From Bacteroidia bacterium (lineage in GTDB: Bacteria > Bacteroidota > Bacteroidia > Bacteroidales > Azobacteroidaceae): 11,132 nt of DNA. This document shows, one piece after another, positions 1-6,466 of the stretch (the stretch's first letter is position 1; the number at the start of each line of letters is the position of its first letter). The notes beneath the pieces were generated by a model. That model was not told the origin of the DNA, searched no databases, and saw only the letters and a list, made by a program, of their open reading frames with translations. The translations under genes and the position numbers were made by a program. The DNA is taken from the NCBI GenBank assembly GCA_025996815.1, contig BNTT01000095.1, forward strand, positions 1 through 11,132, given 5' to 3'.

Positions 1-62
1 CTTCCATCGAGCAGCAAGTCGTGTTGTCCGACCATTGTCCCGTGGGGATTGAATTGGGATGA
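1..62 (+). CDS. C-terminal end of an endonuclease/exonuclease/phosphatase-fold protein (partial)
   Basis: Reading frame 3 is open from the window edge to a TGA at 60-62 and ends in SDHCPVGIELG. An SDHxPV sequence near the C-terminus is the hallmark of the endonuclease/exonuclease/phosphatase (EEP, DNase I-like) superfamily, where the Asp-His pair belongs to the phosphodiesterase active site. Only 19 residues are visible, so the substrate (DNA, phospholipid or other phosphoester) cannot be told. The stop codon overlaps the start of the following kinase gene (ATGA at 59-62). This suggests translational coupling and one operon. The family call rests on a single short motif. Confidence 0.6.
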   Translation, partial: SIEQQVVLSDHCPVGIELG

Positions 63-1216
63 AGCATTGGCAGGGTAAAGCGTGGATTTACCTGTTTGTC
101 GTCGCTGCCGGACTGACAGGCGTGGGGTCGCTGTGGGTTACAAACATTCTGGTGGACGAACTGAAAGAGGAAGAGCGCAAAAAAATTGAGATTTGGGCGG
201 GGTCTATCGCTTTGCTGTCGGCACAGACACAAACGATTGACAACGAGGCGGTTACCTCCGATTTCAACAACTACGACCAACTGCTGCTACTCATCCTGCA
301 AAGCAACACCACCATCCCCGTCATCTGGACAGACGATGCCGGTCGGGCGATTCAGGTGGTCAATCTAAAAACCCCTGAGGATGATGTCGCGCAAAAAATC
401 GCCGACTGGAAGAAACAACACGCCCCCATCACCATCCAATTAGACGAAAACACGGCGCAATATGTCTATTACGACGATTCCACGGTGCTCAAACGCTTGC
501 AGTGGTTTCCATTTATCCAACTGACGGTCGTTTTCATCTTCATCGCGATAGCCTTCGTGGCATTGATGAGCAATCAAAAAGCCGAGCGCAACAAGGTGTG
601 GGTGGGACTTTCCAAAGAAACGGCGCACCAACTCGGCACCCCCATTTCGTCCCTCATGGCGTGGGTGGAATACCTGAAAACCAAGGAAATCGAGCCGCAC
701 CTGCTCGCCGAAATGGACAAAGACGTGCAACGCCTCAAAACCATTGCCGAACGCTTTTCCAAGATTGGCTCCGAGCCGGAACTCCAACTGATGGACGTGC
801 GCGAAAGCATCAACAACGCCGTCAGCTATATGCAGCGGCGCATTTCGTCCAAAGTGGACATCCAAACAGACTTGCCCCCAACGCCTCAAATGAGCAAAAT
901 GAGCGAGCCGCTCTTTGCCTGGGTGCTGGAAAATCTGATTAAAAACGCCGTCGATGCGATGGACGGACAGGGCAAAATCACCATTCACAGCTATTCCAAA
1001 GGCAGTAAAAACATCATAGAAGTGTCCGACACGGGCAAAGGCATCCCGAAATCGAAGTTCAAGACCGTCTTTCAACCCGGCTACACCACCAAAGCGCGCG
1101 GCTGGGGCTTGGGGCTGTCGCTCGTCAAGCGCATCATTGAGTCGTATCAGGGCGGCACCGTCGAGGTTGTGCAGTCCGAAATTGGGCGGGGCACCACCTT
1201 CAAAATCGTCATCTGA
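59..1216 (+). CDS. Membrane sensor histidine kinase with an HQLGTP H-box
   Basis: This 385-residue protein is a two-component sensor kinase that autophosphorylates a histidine and passes the phosphate to a response regulator. A first membrane helix spans about residues 8-30 and a second about 148-170, leaving an extracytoplasmic loop of roughly 115 residues with no recognisable sensor domain. The dimerisation/phosphoacceptor helix contains AHQLGTPISSL with His190. Gln follows the His in place of the usual Glu, a form I associate with Bacteroidota kinases. The HATPase_c domain has an N-box at 291-300 (ENLIKNAVDA), a G1 box at 324-329 (DTGKGI), FQPGYTTK at 338-345 and GWGLGLSLVKRI from 348. The start ATG overlaps the upstream stop, and the next gene follows after two bases. 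No response regulator is encoded nearby, so the partner is unknown. Confidence 0.93.
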   Translation: MKHWQGKAWIYLFVVAAGLTGVGSLWVTNILVDELKEEERKKIEIWAGSIALLSAQTQTIDNEAVTSDFNNYDQLLLLILQSNTTIPVIWTDDAGRAIQVVNLKTPEDDVAQKIADWKKQHAPITIQLDENTAQYVYYDDSTVLKRLQWFPFIQLTVVFIFIAIAFVALMSNQKAERNKVWVGLSKETAHQLGTPISSLMAWVEYLKTKEIEPHLLAEMDKDVQRLKTIAERFSKIGSEPELQLMDVRESINNAVSYMQRRISSKVDIQTDLPPTPQMSKMSEPLFAWVLENLIKNAVDAMDGQGKITIHSYSKGSKNIIEVSDTGKGIPKSKFKTVFQPGYTTKARGWGLGLSLVKRIIESYQGGTVEVVQSEIGRGTTFKIVI

Positions 1217-1218
1217 AA

Positions 1219-2298
1219 ATGCTCCACTACTTCAATCCCGGTCACGAGGAGGCGGTGCTCAATGGGTCGCACCATTTTCAGCCGCCCGCCAATCACGTGC
1301 GGATGCAGCGCGAATTGGCTTTTTTGCCTGTGTGGTATGCCTCTGCGGACGATTTTGTGCTCGTTCACGAGCCTTTGCCTGCGGATTTGGAGGGTGGGTT
1401 GGCGACCGAGTTGGCGACCGCGATTCGGATGGACGAATTGGCTGCCAATGCCAGCCGATTAGCCCACCAGACCGTCGCCCTTTGGGGAATTTCCCCGCAG
1501 AGTTGCCATTTCTTAAAGCAGTTGAGCGACAAACACCAACTGCATTGGACAATTCCCGAATGGAAAGACGAATACCGCACATTGGGCAGCCGCCAAACCG
1601 CCCACACGGTGCTGTCGCGCCTCATCGAAGCAATTCCCGATATAGATTGCGCATTATTACCGCAGTTTATATCAGATTTTGATACAATTGAGCAAATAAT
1701 GCTCAAAACCACGCATAAAATGTTAATCAAGGCACCGTATTCATCTTCCGGCAGGGGTTTGGTGTGGCTGCCACCCGGGAAAATGGCGCAGTCGGAGCGG
1801 CAAATTTTGAAAGGAATGCTGCGCAAACAGTCCTGCGTGTCGTTGGAGCGCGCCTTAGACAAGCAATTGGATTTCTCCATGCACTTTGAAACCACGCCCG
1901 CAAAGACAACCGCATTCATCGGCTATTCCCTCTTCCAAACCAACGCAAAAGGAGCCTACGAACACAGCCTCCTGTTACCGCAAGACACTATCAAGCAGCG
2001 ACTTACAGCAATGATTTCCAACGAGTTATTGGAAAAAGTCAAACACCACCTGCTGCAAATAATCACCCAAATCTACGCGCCCCACTATCAGGGCAACATC
2101 GGCGTGGACATGCTCATCTATGCCGCCGGCAACCGCTTGCATCTCCACCCCTGCGTCGAAATCAACATGCGCAAAAGCATGGGCTACCTCGCGCTGAGGC
2201 TGTTTGAAGGCTTCTTGCCGCCAAATTTTCAAGGAGAATTTCATGTGGGCTATGACAAAGAAAACGGGCGTTATCGGGCGTATATTGTTTCGAGCTAA
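1219..2298 (+). CDS. ATP-grasp-like protein of unknown function
   Basis: This 359-residue soluble protein has no signal peptide or membrane helix. Its pattern suggests an ATP-grasp-type ligase fold. A Lys followed by a small-residue loop (KAPYSSSGRG, 171-180) resembles the nucleotide-binding lysine and glycine-rich loop. GNIGVDMLIY (292-301) and CVEINMRKSMG (312-322), with Glu314 and Asn316, resemble the C-terminal acidic/Asn metal-binding motif. The first ~150 residues (starting MLHYFNPGHEEAVLNG) would form an N-terminal domain. ATP-grasp enzymes usually join a carboxylate to an amine or thiol; the substrates here cannot be inferred. I believe similar uncharacterised proteins exist across Bacteroidales. 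The gene starts two bases after the kinase stop, so it is almost certainly co-transcribed with it. The fold call is from motifs only. Confidence 0.75.
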   Translation: MLHYFNPGHEEAVLNGSHHFQPPANHVRMQRELAFLPVWYASADDFVLVHEPLPADLEGGLATELATAIRMDELAANASRLAHQTVALWGISPQSCHFLKQLSDKHQLHWTIPEWKDEYRTLGSRQTAHTVLSRLIEAIPDIDCALLPQFISDFDTIEQIMLKTTHKMLIKAPYSSSGRGLVWLPPGKMAQSERQILKGMLRKQSCVSLERALDKQLDFSMHFETTPAKTTAFIGYSLFQTNAKGAYEHSLLLPQDTIKQRLTAMISNELLEKVKHHLLQIITQIYAPHYQGNIGVDMLIYAAGNRLHLHPCVEINMRKSMGYLALRLFEGFLPPNFQGEFHVGYDKENGRYRAYIVSS

Positions 2299-2349
2299 TT
2301 GATGCCTCCCCAATAATTTTCGACAATAAAAATCATTTTTTCAAAAACG

Positions 2350-2381
2350 CTTGTGTATTTCAGAAAAATCACGTACCTTTG
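2350..2381 (+). promoter_or_regulatory. Bacteroidota-type promoter for the lipoprotein gene
   Basis: A -7 box TACCTTTG lies at 2374-2381 and a TTG at 2351-2353, separated by 20 bases. This matches the Bacteroidota consensus TTTG-N19-21-TAnnTTTG. It leaves an AT-rich 5' leader of about 80 bases before the ATG at 2468. The leader contains a 6-base inverted repeat (GAAATA 2428-2433, TATTTC 2441-2446). Confidence 0.75.
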
Positions 2382-2467
2382 TCGCCGAAATTGTTTGGAC
2401 AAAGCGTGTTCAGTATTATGTTTTATTGAAATAATCGCAATATTTCCATACATAACAAGGTAAAATT

Positions 2468-3331
2468 ATGAAACAGATATTTTTTCTTTTTTGTACAATG
2501 TTAGGATTGAGTGCGTGTGAAAGTGACACAAATTCAACACCATCTCCGGATTATGCTCTTGCGCCAATAGTGACGTTGAAATCTTACATTGAAACTTTTG
2601 TGGATTGCAAGCAAATAAGTATTCATTCTGTTACAGGAGTAAAAGTAGATGAAACGAAGAAAGTTTTTGGCTCTTGTAGTGATCGTTGGGTTGTAGGTGA
2701 AACTAACAACAAGGTTTTTTCTGTTGCCGATGGTATAGAATTAGATATACTCGGACACATATTAGATTGGGAATCTATTGATACGTGTATATTCTACGAT
2801 AATTCATATTTTGATGTTCCAACTCTAAACGATGATGACCGTGCTTATTATTTGGAAAGGAAAAGAGGATATGATTATTACACGGCTTTGATTGGTGATA
2901 CGGCATACAATGCACGATTACGAGGAGACGCAACACCATTGGCTCGTGCAATTATAACTCCGCTCAAATCCATTGTCATAGTAGCTGACAAAGATTTTAG
3001 CAGCAACTATTTGGCAGGTAGTGATCTGAGTTCTTTGTTTACCGTTTATTTTGATGACCCATATTCTACGGTAAAAAATGGCTATAAATCAGTTGGAGGA
3101 ACGTATCGGTTTATTGACCATGACGTTTTTCCACAGTCTGTATTTAAGACAAAATTATCGGAAGCAAACTTTGAAGAAAGACCTTTTATTAATGCTGAAT
3201 GGCTTTGCTTCTTGGATGTCGCACCCGAAAAAACAGATACCTACAGCTTTCTAATAAAAGCCACGTTTGTCAATGGTACTGTGTTGGAAGCAACTGCGCC
3301 ACCGATTAACATTAAGGGAACAAATGAATAA
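2468..3331 (+). CDS. Predicted lipoprotein, family not recognised
   Basis: This 287-residue protein begins with a short lipoprotein signal peptide: a Lys near the N-terminus, a hydrophobic stretch rich in Phe/Leu, then the lipobox LSAC with Cys17 as the lipidation site. The mature protein starts CESDTNSTPSPD, a flexible Ser/Thr/Pro/Asp-rich tether. I do not see the Lys/Gln-plus-acidic surface-export signal well enough to assign surface exposure. The rest (about 35-287) is a soluble, probably beta-rich domain with many aromatic and Asp residues; I cannot assign it to a family. The gene stands alone behind its own promoter and is visibly more AT-rich than the operons on either side, which suggests an accessory or acquired gene. 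The reading frame is intact. Confidence 0.8.
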   Translation: MKQIFFLFCTMLGLSACESDTNSTPSPDYALAPIVTLKSYIETFVDCKQISIHSVTGVKVDETKKVFGSCSDRWVVGETNNKVFSVADGIELDILGHILDWESIDTCIFYDNSYFDVPTLNDDDRAYYLERKRGYDYYTALIGDTAYNARLRGDATPLARAIITPLKSIVIVADKDFSSNYLAGSDLSSLFTVYFDDPYSTVKNGYKSVGGTYRFIDHDVFPQSVFKTKLSEANFEERPFINAEWLCFLDVAPEKTDTYSFLIKATFVNGTVLEATAPPINIKGTNE

Positions 3332-3526
3332 TTTTTTCAAAGGGTGGGCTGCCATTTCCGAATAGAGGAAATGCTAATTTCTAATGTGCCGAATAATAAT
3401 AACTTACTCGTTTATTTTGATGCGCCGGTATGGTCGGGAGATACGCCCCAATTATTCAAAATTCAGCAATTGACAAGAGTTTTTGGTAGGTTTTTCCATC
3501 CGATGGGTGAAATCATTTCAAAAATG

Positions 3527-3557
3527 TTTGGTAATTCAAAAAAAAGTTGTACCTTTG
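3527..3557 (+). promoter_or_regulatory. Promoter of the tRNA-Lys / tRNA-Leu / permease transcript
   Basis: TTTG at 3527-3530, a 19-base spacer and TACCTTTG at 3550-3557 form an essentially perfect Bacteroidota promoter. Transcription would start a few bases downstream, just ahead of the tRNA-Lys 5' end at 3577. I find no other TAnnTTTG box between here and the permease start, so this promoter probably serves all three genes. The segment resembles the promoter region at 2330-2390 beyond the two boxes. Confidence 0.85.
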
Positions 3558-3576
3558 TCGCCGGAAAACCAATAAT

Positions 3577-3649
3577 GACTCCGTAGCTCAGCTGGTAGAG
3601 CAAATGACTCTTAATCATTGGGTCGAGGGTTCGAGCCCCTCCGGGGTCA
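3577..3649 (+). tRNA. tRNA-Lys (anticodon CTT)
   Basis: A full cloverleaf can be drawn. The acceptor stem is GACTCCG (3577-3583) with CGGGGTC (3642-3648), including one G-T pair. The D arm is GCTC/GAGC. The anticodon stem is AATGA/TCATT around the loop CTCTTAA, with anticodon CTT at 3610-3612. The T arm is GAGGG/CCCTC around TTCGAGC. The discriminator base is A at 3649. CCA is not encoded, so it must be added after tRNase Z-type trimming. It reads AAG lysine codons. Confidence 0.97.
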
Positions 3650-3669
3650 CATATTTATAAATGGGTAAT

Positions 3670-3753
3670 GCCCGGGTGGCGAAATCGGTAGACGCGCTAG
3701 TTTCAGGGACTAGTGTCAGTAATGATGTGCAAGTTCGAGTCTTGTTCCGGGCA
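3670..3753 (+). tRNA. tRNA-Leu (anticodon CAG)
   Basis: The acceptor stem GCCCGGG (3670-3676) pairs with TCCGGGC (3746-3752). The anticodon stem is CTAGT (3697-3701) with ACTAG (3709-3713), around the loop TTCAGGG with anticodon CAG at 3704-3706. A long variable arm (about 3714-3728) marks a class II tRNA. The T arm is GCAAG/CTTGT around TTCGAGT, and the discriminator is A3753. CCA is not encoded. It lies 20 bases after tRNA-Lys and only 11-14 bases before the permease start codon, all on one strand. Confidence 0.97.
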
Positions 3754-3767
3754 CCGATGCAAGCGTG

Positions 3768-5231
3768 ATGATTAAGAAGCTATACAGGTTTATTTTGGGG
3801 TCGTTTCTCCCGTTGCTGCTCGTGACGTTCAGCATCTGCTTGTTCATTCTGTTGATGCACATGCTTTGGACCACGGTCGCCGATATGGTTGGCAAGGGGG
3901 TTGGCGTTGGCATTCTTGGGCAGTTTTTTTTCTACGTTTCTCTCTATTTATTACCGCAGGCACTTCCATTATCCGTTTTGCTGGCTTCACTGATGGCTTT
4001 CGGCAATCTTGGCGAACATTCGGAACTCACCGCGATGAAGGCGGCGGGCATCTCGCTGATAAAAATAATGAAGCCGCTGATTGTTTGCGTGGTGCTGATG
4101 AGTGGCGTTTCGTTTGTGTTTCAAAACAACGTGCAGCCGTCTGCGCGCATGAAAATGGCGACTATATTGATTTCCCTGCGGCAGAAATCGCCCGAACTGG
4201 ATATTCCCGAAGGCATCTTTTTCCGCGACATACCGGGCTACAATCTGTTTGTGCGCAAAAAAGACCCGCAGGGGGGTATGCTGCGCGACATGAAGATTTA
4301 CGACTATTCGCAGGGCTTTGAAAATGCCAAAGTTATCGTGGCGGATTCGGGCAGATTGACCGTGTCGGAAGACAAGAAATACCTGGTGCTGTCGCTCCAT
4401 CAGGGCGAATCGTTTGAAAATCTCAACCCCTCGAAGACGCGCGCGTCTGCCGACAAGCCCATCCCCTACCGCCGCGAGACGTTCAAATTCAGGGAGGTGC
4501 TCATCAATTTTGACACCGGGTTCAGTATGGAAGACGAATCCGTGCTGGGCAGTCGCGCCGACGGCAAAAACATCAACGATTTGGTGCAGTTCATCGACTC
4601 GGTGCAAGCACTGCAAGACAGCATCAATGGGCAAACGTCGCGCACTATGCGGCGGTCGACCTACACCAATGTGTTCAAACTCGCCAACCACTATGCCGCC
4701 GCCTCGGCAGTGGGCGATTCGCTGTTTGCCGACGGCTTCGATGCCTATTTCAAGCAGTTGCCGCTGGAGCAAAAAATCAGTGCCTTCCAAAAGGCGCAGG
4801 GAAAATCGCGACAGGTGGCATCGGAACATGCGTTTAATCAGCACCGGCAGGAGGATACCCACACGCAGTTGCGTATCTATAAGATGCAACTGCAAACCAA
4901 ATTTGCATTGTCGCTCTCGTGCCTGCTCTTCTTCTTCATCGGCGCGCCCTTGGGAGCCATCATCCGCAAGGGGGGGCTGGGGATGCCGACCGTGCTGTCG
5001 GTGTTCATCTATCTGGCGTATTACACCATCAACGATTTTGGCACAAAAATGGCACGAACAGGCATCTGGGATGTCTGGTTCGGCGTGTGGATAAGCTCTT
5101 TCGTGCTCGCCGCCATGGACATTTTCTTCACCTACAAAGCCGGCAACGACTCCGCCATGTTCAACGTGGACGTGTGGAAAATATGGTTCAAAAAATTGAG
5201 CCGGAAGGTGAAGAAAAAGCGGTTCAGATAA
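3768..5231 (+). CDS. LptF/LptG-family (YjgP/YjgQ) permease, lipopolysaccharide export
   Basis: This 487-residue inner-membrane protein has the LptF/LptG layout. Three N-terminal helices (about 9-33, 50-79, 100-120) are followed by a large periplasmic domain (about 125-375, the jelly-roll part that passes lipopolysaccharide to the Lpt bridge), then three C-terminal helices (about 378-400, 405-425, 432-455) and a Lys/Arg-rich tail. Family hallmarks are the NLGEHSELTAMKAAGIS segment after helix 2, which contacts the LptB ATPase, and GAPLGAIIRKGGLGMP near helix 4. The protein would power lipopolysaccharide transport from the inner membrane with LptB, which is not in the window. F and G cannot be told apart, and many Bacteroidota genomes carry them scattered. 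ATG 3768 is chosen; an in-frame GTG lies immediately before it at 3765. No ribosome-binding site fits between the tRNA end and the start. Confidence 0.92.
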   Translation: MIKKLYRFILGSFLPLLLVTFSICLFILLMHMLWTTVADMVGKGVGVGILGQFFFYVSLYLLPQALPLSVLLASLMAFGNLGEHSELTAMKAAGISLIKIMKPLIVCVVLMSGVSFVFQNNVQPSARMKMATILISLRQKSPELDIPEGIFFRDIPGYNLFVRKKDPQGGMLRDMKIYDYSQGFENAKVIVADSGRLTVSEDKKYLVLSLHQGESFENLNPSKTRASADKPIPYRRETFKFREVLINFDTGFSMEDESVLGSRADGKNINDLVQFIDSVQALQDSINGQTSRTMRRSTYTNVFKLANHYAAASAVGDSLFADGFDAYFKQLPLEQKISAFQKAQGKSRQVASEHAFNQHRQEDTHTQLRIYKMQLQTKFALSLSCLLFFFIGAPLGAIIRKGGLGMPTVLSVFIYLAYYTINDFGTKMARTGIWDVWFGVWISSFVLAAMDIFFTYKAGNDSAMFNVDVWKIWFKKLSRKVKKKRFR

Positions 5232-5270
5232 GTTGACGACATTTTTCCACTGAAAGAAAAAATCACGTTA

Positions 5271-5330
5271 TTGTATGTACCGTAGGTTTCGCTTCGCTCC
5301 ACCACCTGCATAATATCGCCTCTGCGAGGC
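5271..5330 (-). repeat. Short palindromic/dispersed repeat, copy A
   Basis: This is the spacer between the convergent permease and DUF3791 genes. Read on the - strand it contains TATTATGCA, then TGGAGCGAAGCGAAACC, then CCTACG. The same ordered blocks recur in variant form at 10262-10345. A small hairpin, GCCTC-TGC-GAGGC on the + strand (5318-5330), abuts the DUF3791 stop codon. It lacks a T-run, so it is not a classic terminator. The similarity is visible by eye, but no genome-wide copy number is known. Confidence 0.45.
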
Positions 5331-5569
5331 TAAAAACAGCGGAGCTCAAAAAAAGAATTAACAGGGTTGGGCAGGGCAACCTCCAAGATGTTATCAATAT
5401 CTTGAAACACTTCCGCATCAGCCATTGTGTGCAAGGCTTCGTAACCTGCCCACAGATAGCCGACAATGCCGTGCTTCATAAACATATCCAGTGCTGCTTT
5501 GCCGCTAATGGCTTTGCTACGCTTGTATTGTTCTAAAATATAGATAAAATATTCGCCTCGCTTGCTCAT
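5330..5569 (-). CDS. DUF3791-family small protein, probable partner of the upstream DUF3990 protein
   Basis: This 79-residue protein matches the DUF3791 pattern from memory. It has an aromatic/hydrophobic first helix ([14 protein letters not shown]), a second helix ([13 protein letters not shown]), then [13 protein letters not shown] and DIDNILE. Residues 64-79 run past the usual core and end just before a palindromic repeat, so the C-terminus may have been altered. The start ATG overlaps the stop of the DUF3990 gene (ATGA), so the two are translationally coupled and probably made in a fixed ratio. DUF3791 genes are commonly found next to DUF3990 genes in Bacteroidales and Firmicutes. An antitoxin-like or adaptor role is inferred, not shown. 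No DNA-binding motif is evident. Confidence 0.8.
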   Translation of the reverse strand: MSKRGEYFIYILEQYKRSKAISGKAALDMFMKHGIVGYLWAGYEALHTMADAEVFQDIDNILEVALPNPVNSFFELRCF

Positions 5570-6303
5570 ACTATTCCCTCCAAATTTAGTTTGCCTGTAT
5601 TATGCTCGTTGATAAATAGATTCATCAGCGCAGGTATGCTCAGATGCCAAATTTTTGTTGCCTCAACTTCGAGTTGAGCATATAATTTGGAGTTATATAA
5701 CTGTTCGGCGGCTGCAAGCTCGTTCAAATTATAGTTGCTTGCGATAGTTGTAATCAGCTCTTGAATAATTGGATAAAGTGGTGACGTATAATCAATTGCA
5801 ATGTCAAAATCATCCACGCGATTAGAGGTAACAAAATGCAGATTTTTCAATGATTTTTCATTCTTGAACACAACTTGATTATACAACTCACTAATTTTGA
5901 GCCGTTCTAAAGCCTCTTCCCGCGTGATTTCGCGTTCGGAATATTTGTTGAACACTCGGTAAACTTTGTCATTAGCAACAGGACCAACCACAATATCAAA
6001 TTTACTGCCGGCAGCATCAATATCTTTATTCGCTCGATTGGATAATACAAAATCAAACCACGACTCGTCAGGAGCGTTAAATTCCAAAGCACGCAAATCA
6101 CCTGCATCAAATTCGTATTCATTGATAACACCTGCAATATTTTCCCCTTGAATTTTCCTTTGAATCACAATACGCCGCGCAAAATCGCGTGCCTGACCCA
6201 TATTCGTGGTGGTGTAAAACCCACCTCCAAAATCCAACCCGCGATTCGGTTGTATTATCTGGGGACTATCAACAATCTGACTGCTGCCGTGATATAACTT
6301 CAT
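5566..6303 (-). CDS. DUF3990 protein (ADP-ribosyltransferase-like fold) with an extra C-terminal domain
   Basis: This 245-residue soluble protein is probably the toxin or effector half of a two-gene module. Residues 1-160 show the DUF3990 signature: LYHGS (3-7), [13 protein letters not shown] (21-33), a Gln/Ala helix (37-44), WFDFVLSNR (82-90), [17 protein letters not shown] (102-118) and [16 protein letters not shown] (143-158). DUF3990 is, to my knowledge, grouped with ADP-ribosyltransferase folds. YHG-x and FYTT fit the NAD-pocket His/Arg and Tyr-type motifs, but the catalytic acidic/Gln residue is not certain. Residues about 164-245 form a separate helical region containing [12 protein letters not shown] and a KIWHLS segment. 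It resembles small proteins often encoded beside DUF3990, so it may be a fusion. The gene is AT-rich and has its own promoter. Confidence 0.83.
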   Translation of the reverse strand: MKLYHGSSQIVDSPQIIQPNRGLDFGGGFYTTTNMGQARDFARRIVIQRKIQGENIAGVINEYEFDAGDLRALEFNAPDESWFDFVLSNRANKDIDAAGSKFDIVVGPVANDKVYRVFNKYSEREITREEALERLKISELYNQVVFKNEKSLKNLHFVTSNRVDDFDIAIDYTSPLYPIIQELITTIASNYNLNELAAAEQLYNSKLYAQLEVEATKIWHLSIPALMNLFINEHNTGKLNLEGIV

Positions 6304-6322
6304 ATTTCGCTGTTTTATGCCA

Positions 6323-6353
6323 CAAAGGTACGGTTTTTTGCCGAATTATCAAT
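6323..6353 (-). promoter_or_regulatory. Promoter of the DUF3990/DUF3791 operon
   Basis: Read on the - strand, TACCTTTG occupies 6330-6323, and an ATTG (TTG core) lies at 6353-6350 with a 19-base spacer. The 5' leader to the ATG at 6303 is only about 15 bases. The box lies about 80 bases from the divergent tex promoter. Confidence 0.75.
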
Positions 6354-6360
6354 ACGTTTG

Positions 6361-6370
6361 CCCTGCAGGG
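6361..6370. repeat. 10-base perfect palindrome between divergent promoters
   Basis: CCCTGCAGGG is a perfect palindrome. It sits between the -33 box of the DUF3990 operon and the -7 box of tex. It could be an operator or part of a small repeat, but a single 10-base palindrome is weak evidence. Confidence 0.3.
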
Positions 6371-6410
6371 TTGGGCTTTTGAAAATACAGCATAATTCAA
6401 AATTTATTTG

Positions 6411-6418
6411 TACCTTTG
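6411..6418 (+). promoter_or_regulatory. -7 promoter box for tex
   Basis: TACCTTTG matches the Bacteroidota -7 consensus. It lies about 48 bases before the tex start and is flanked by AT-rich sequence. A TTTG at the usual distance upstream is not evident, so the -33 element is weak or displaced. Confidence 0.6.
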
Positions 6419-6466
6419 CCGAATGAAAATGAAAAATAGGTATAATAGTTAAATAAGAATTGTTCT

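Noticed and set aside
440..1075. 211-codon antisense frame inside the histidine kinase gene
   Set aside because: It is opposite the H-box and ATPase motifs, with no family features; a composition artefact.
3344..3586. 80-codon + strand frame before tRNA-Lys
   Set aside because: Its 3' part contains the tRNA promoter and the first 10 bases of tRNA-Lys, and it has no promoter or ribosome-binding site of its own. The part coding LLVYFDAPVWSGDTPQLF looks somewhat protein-like, so a gene remnant cannot be excluded, but I cannot name a family.
3987..4895. 302-codon antisense frame inside the permease gene
   Set aside because: It lies entirely opposite the conserved permease, lacks motifs, and has the His/Arg-rich makeup of a shadow frame.
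5232..5329. Possible rho-independent terminator between the convergent permease and DUF3791 genes
   Set aside because: The only hairpin (5318-5330) has a 5-base stem and no T-run on either strand.
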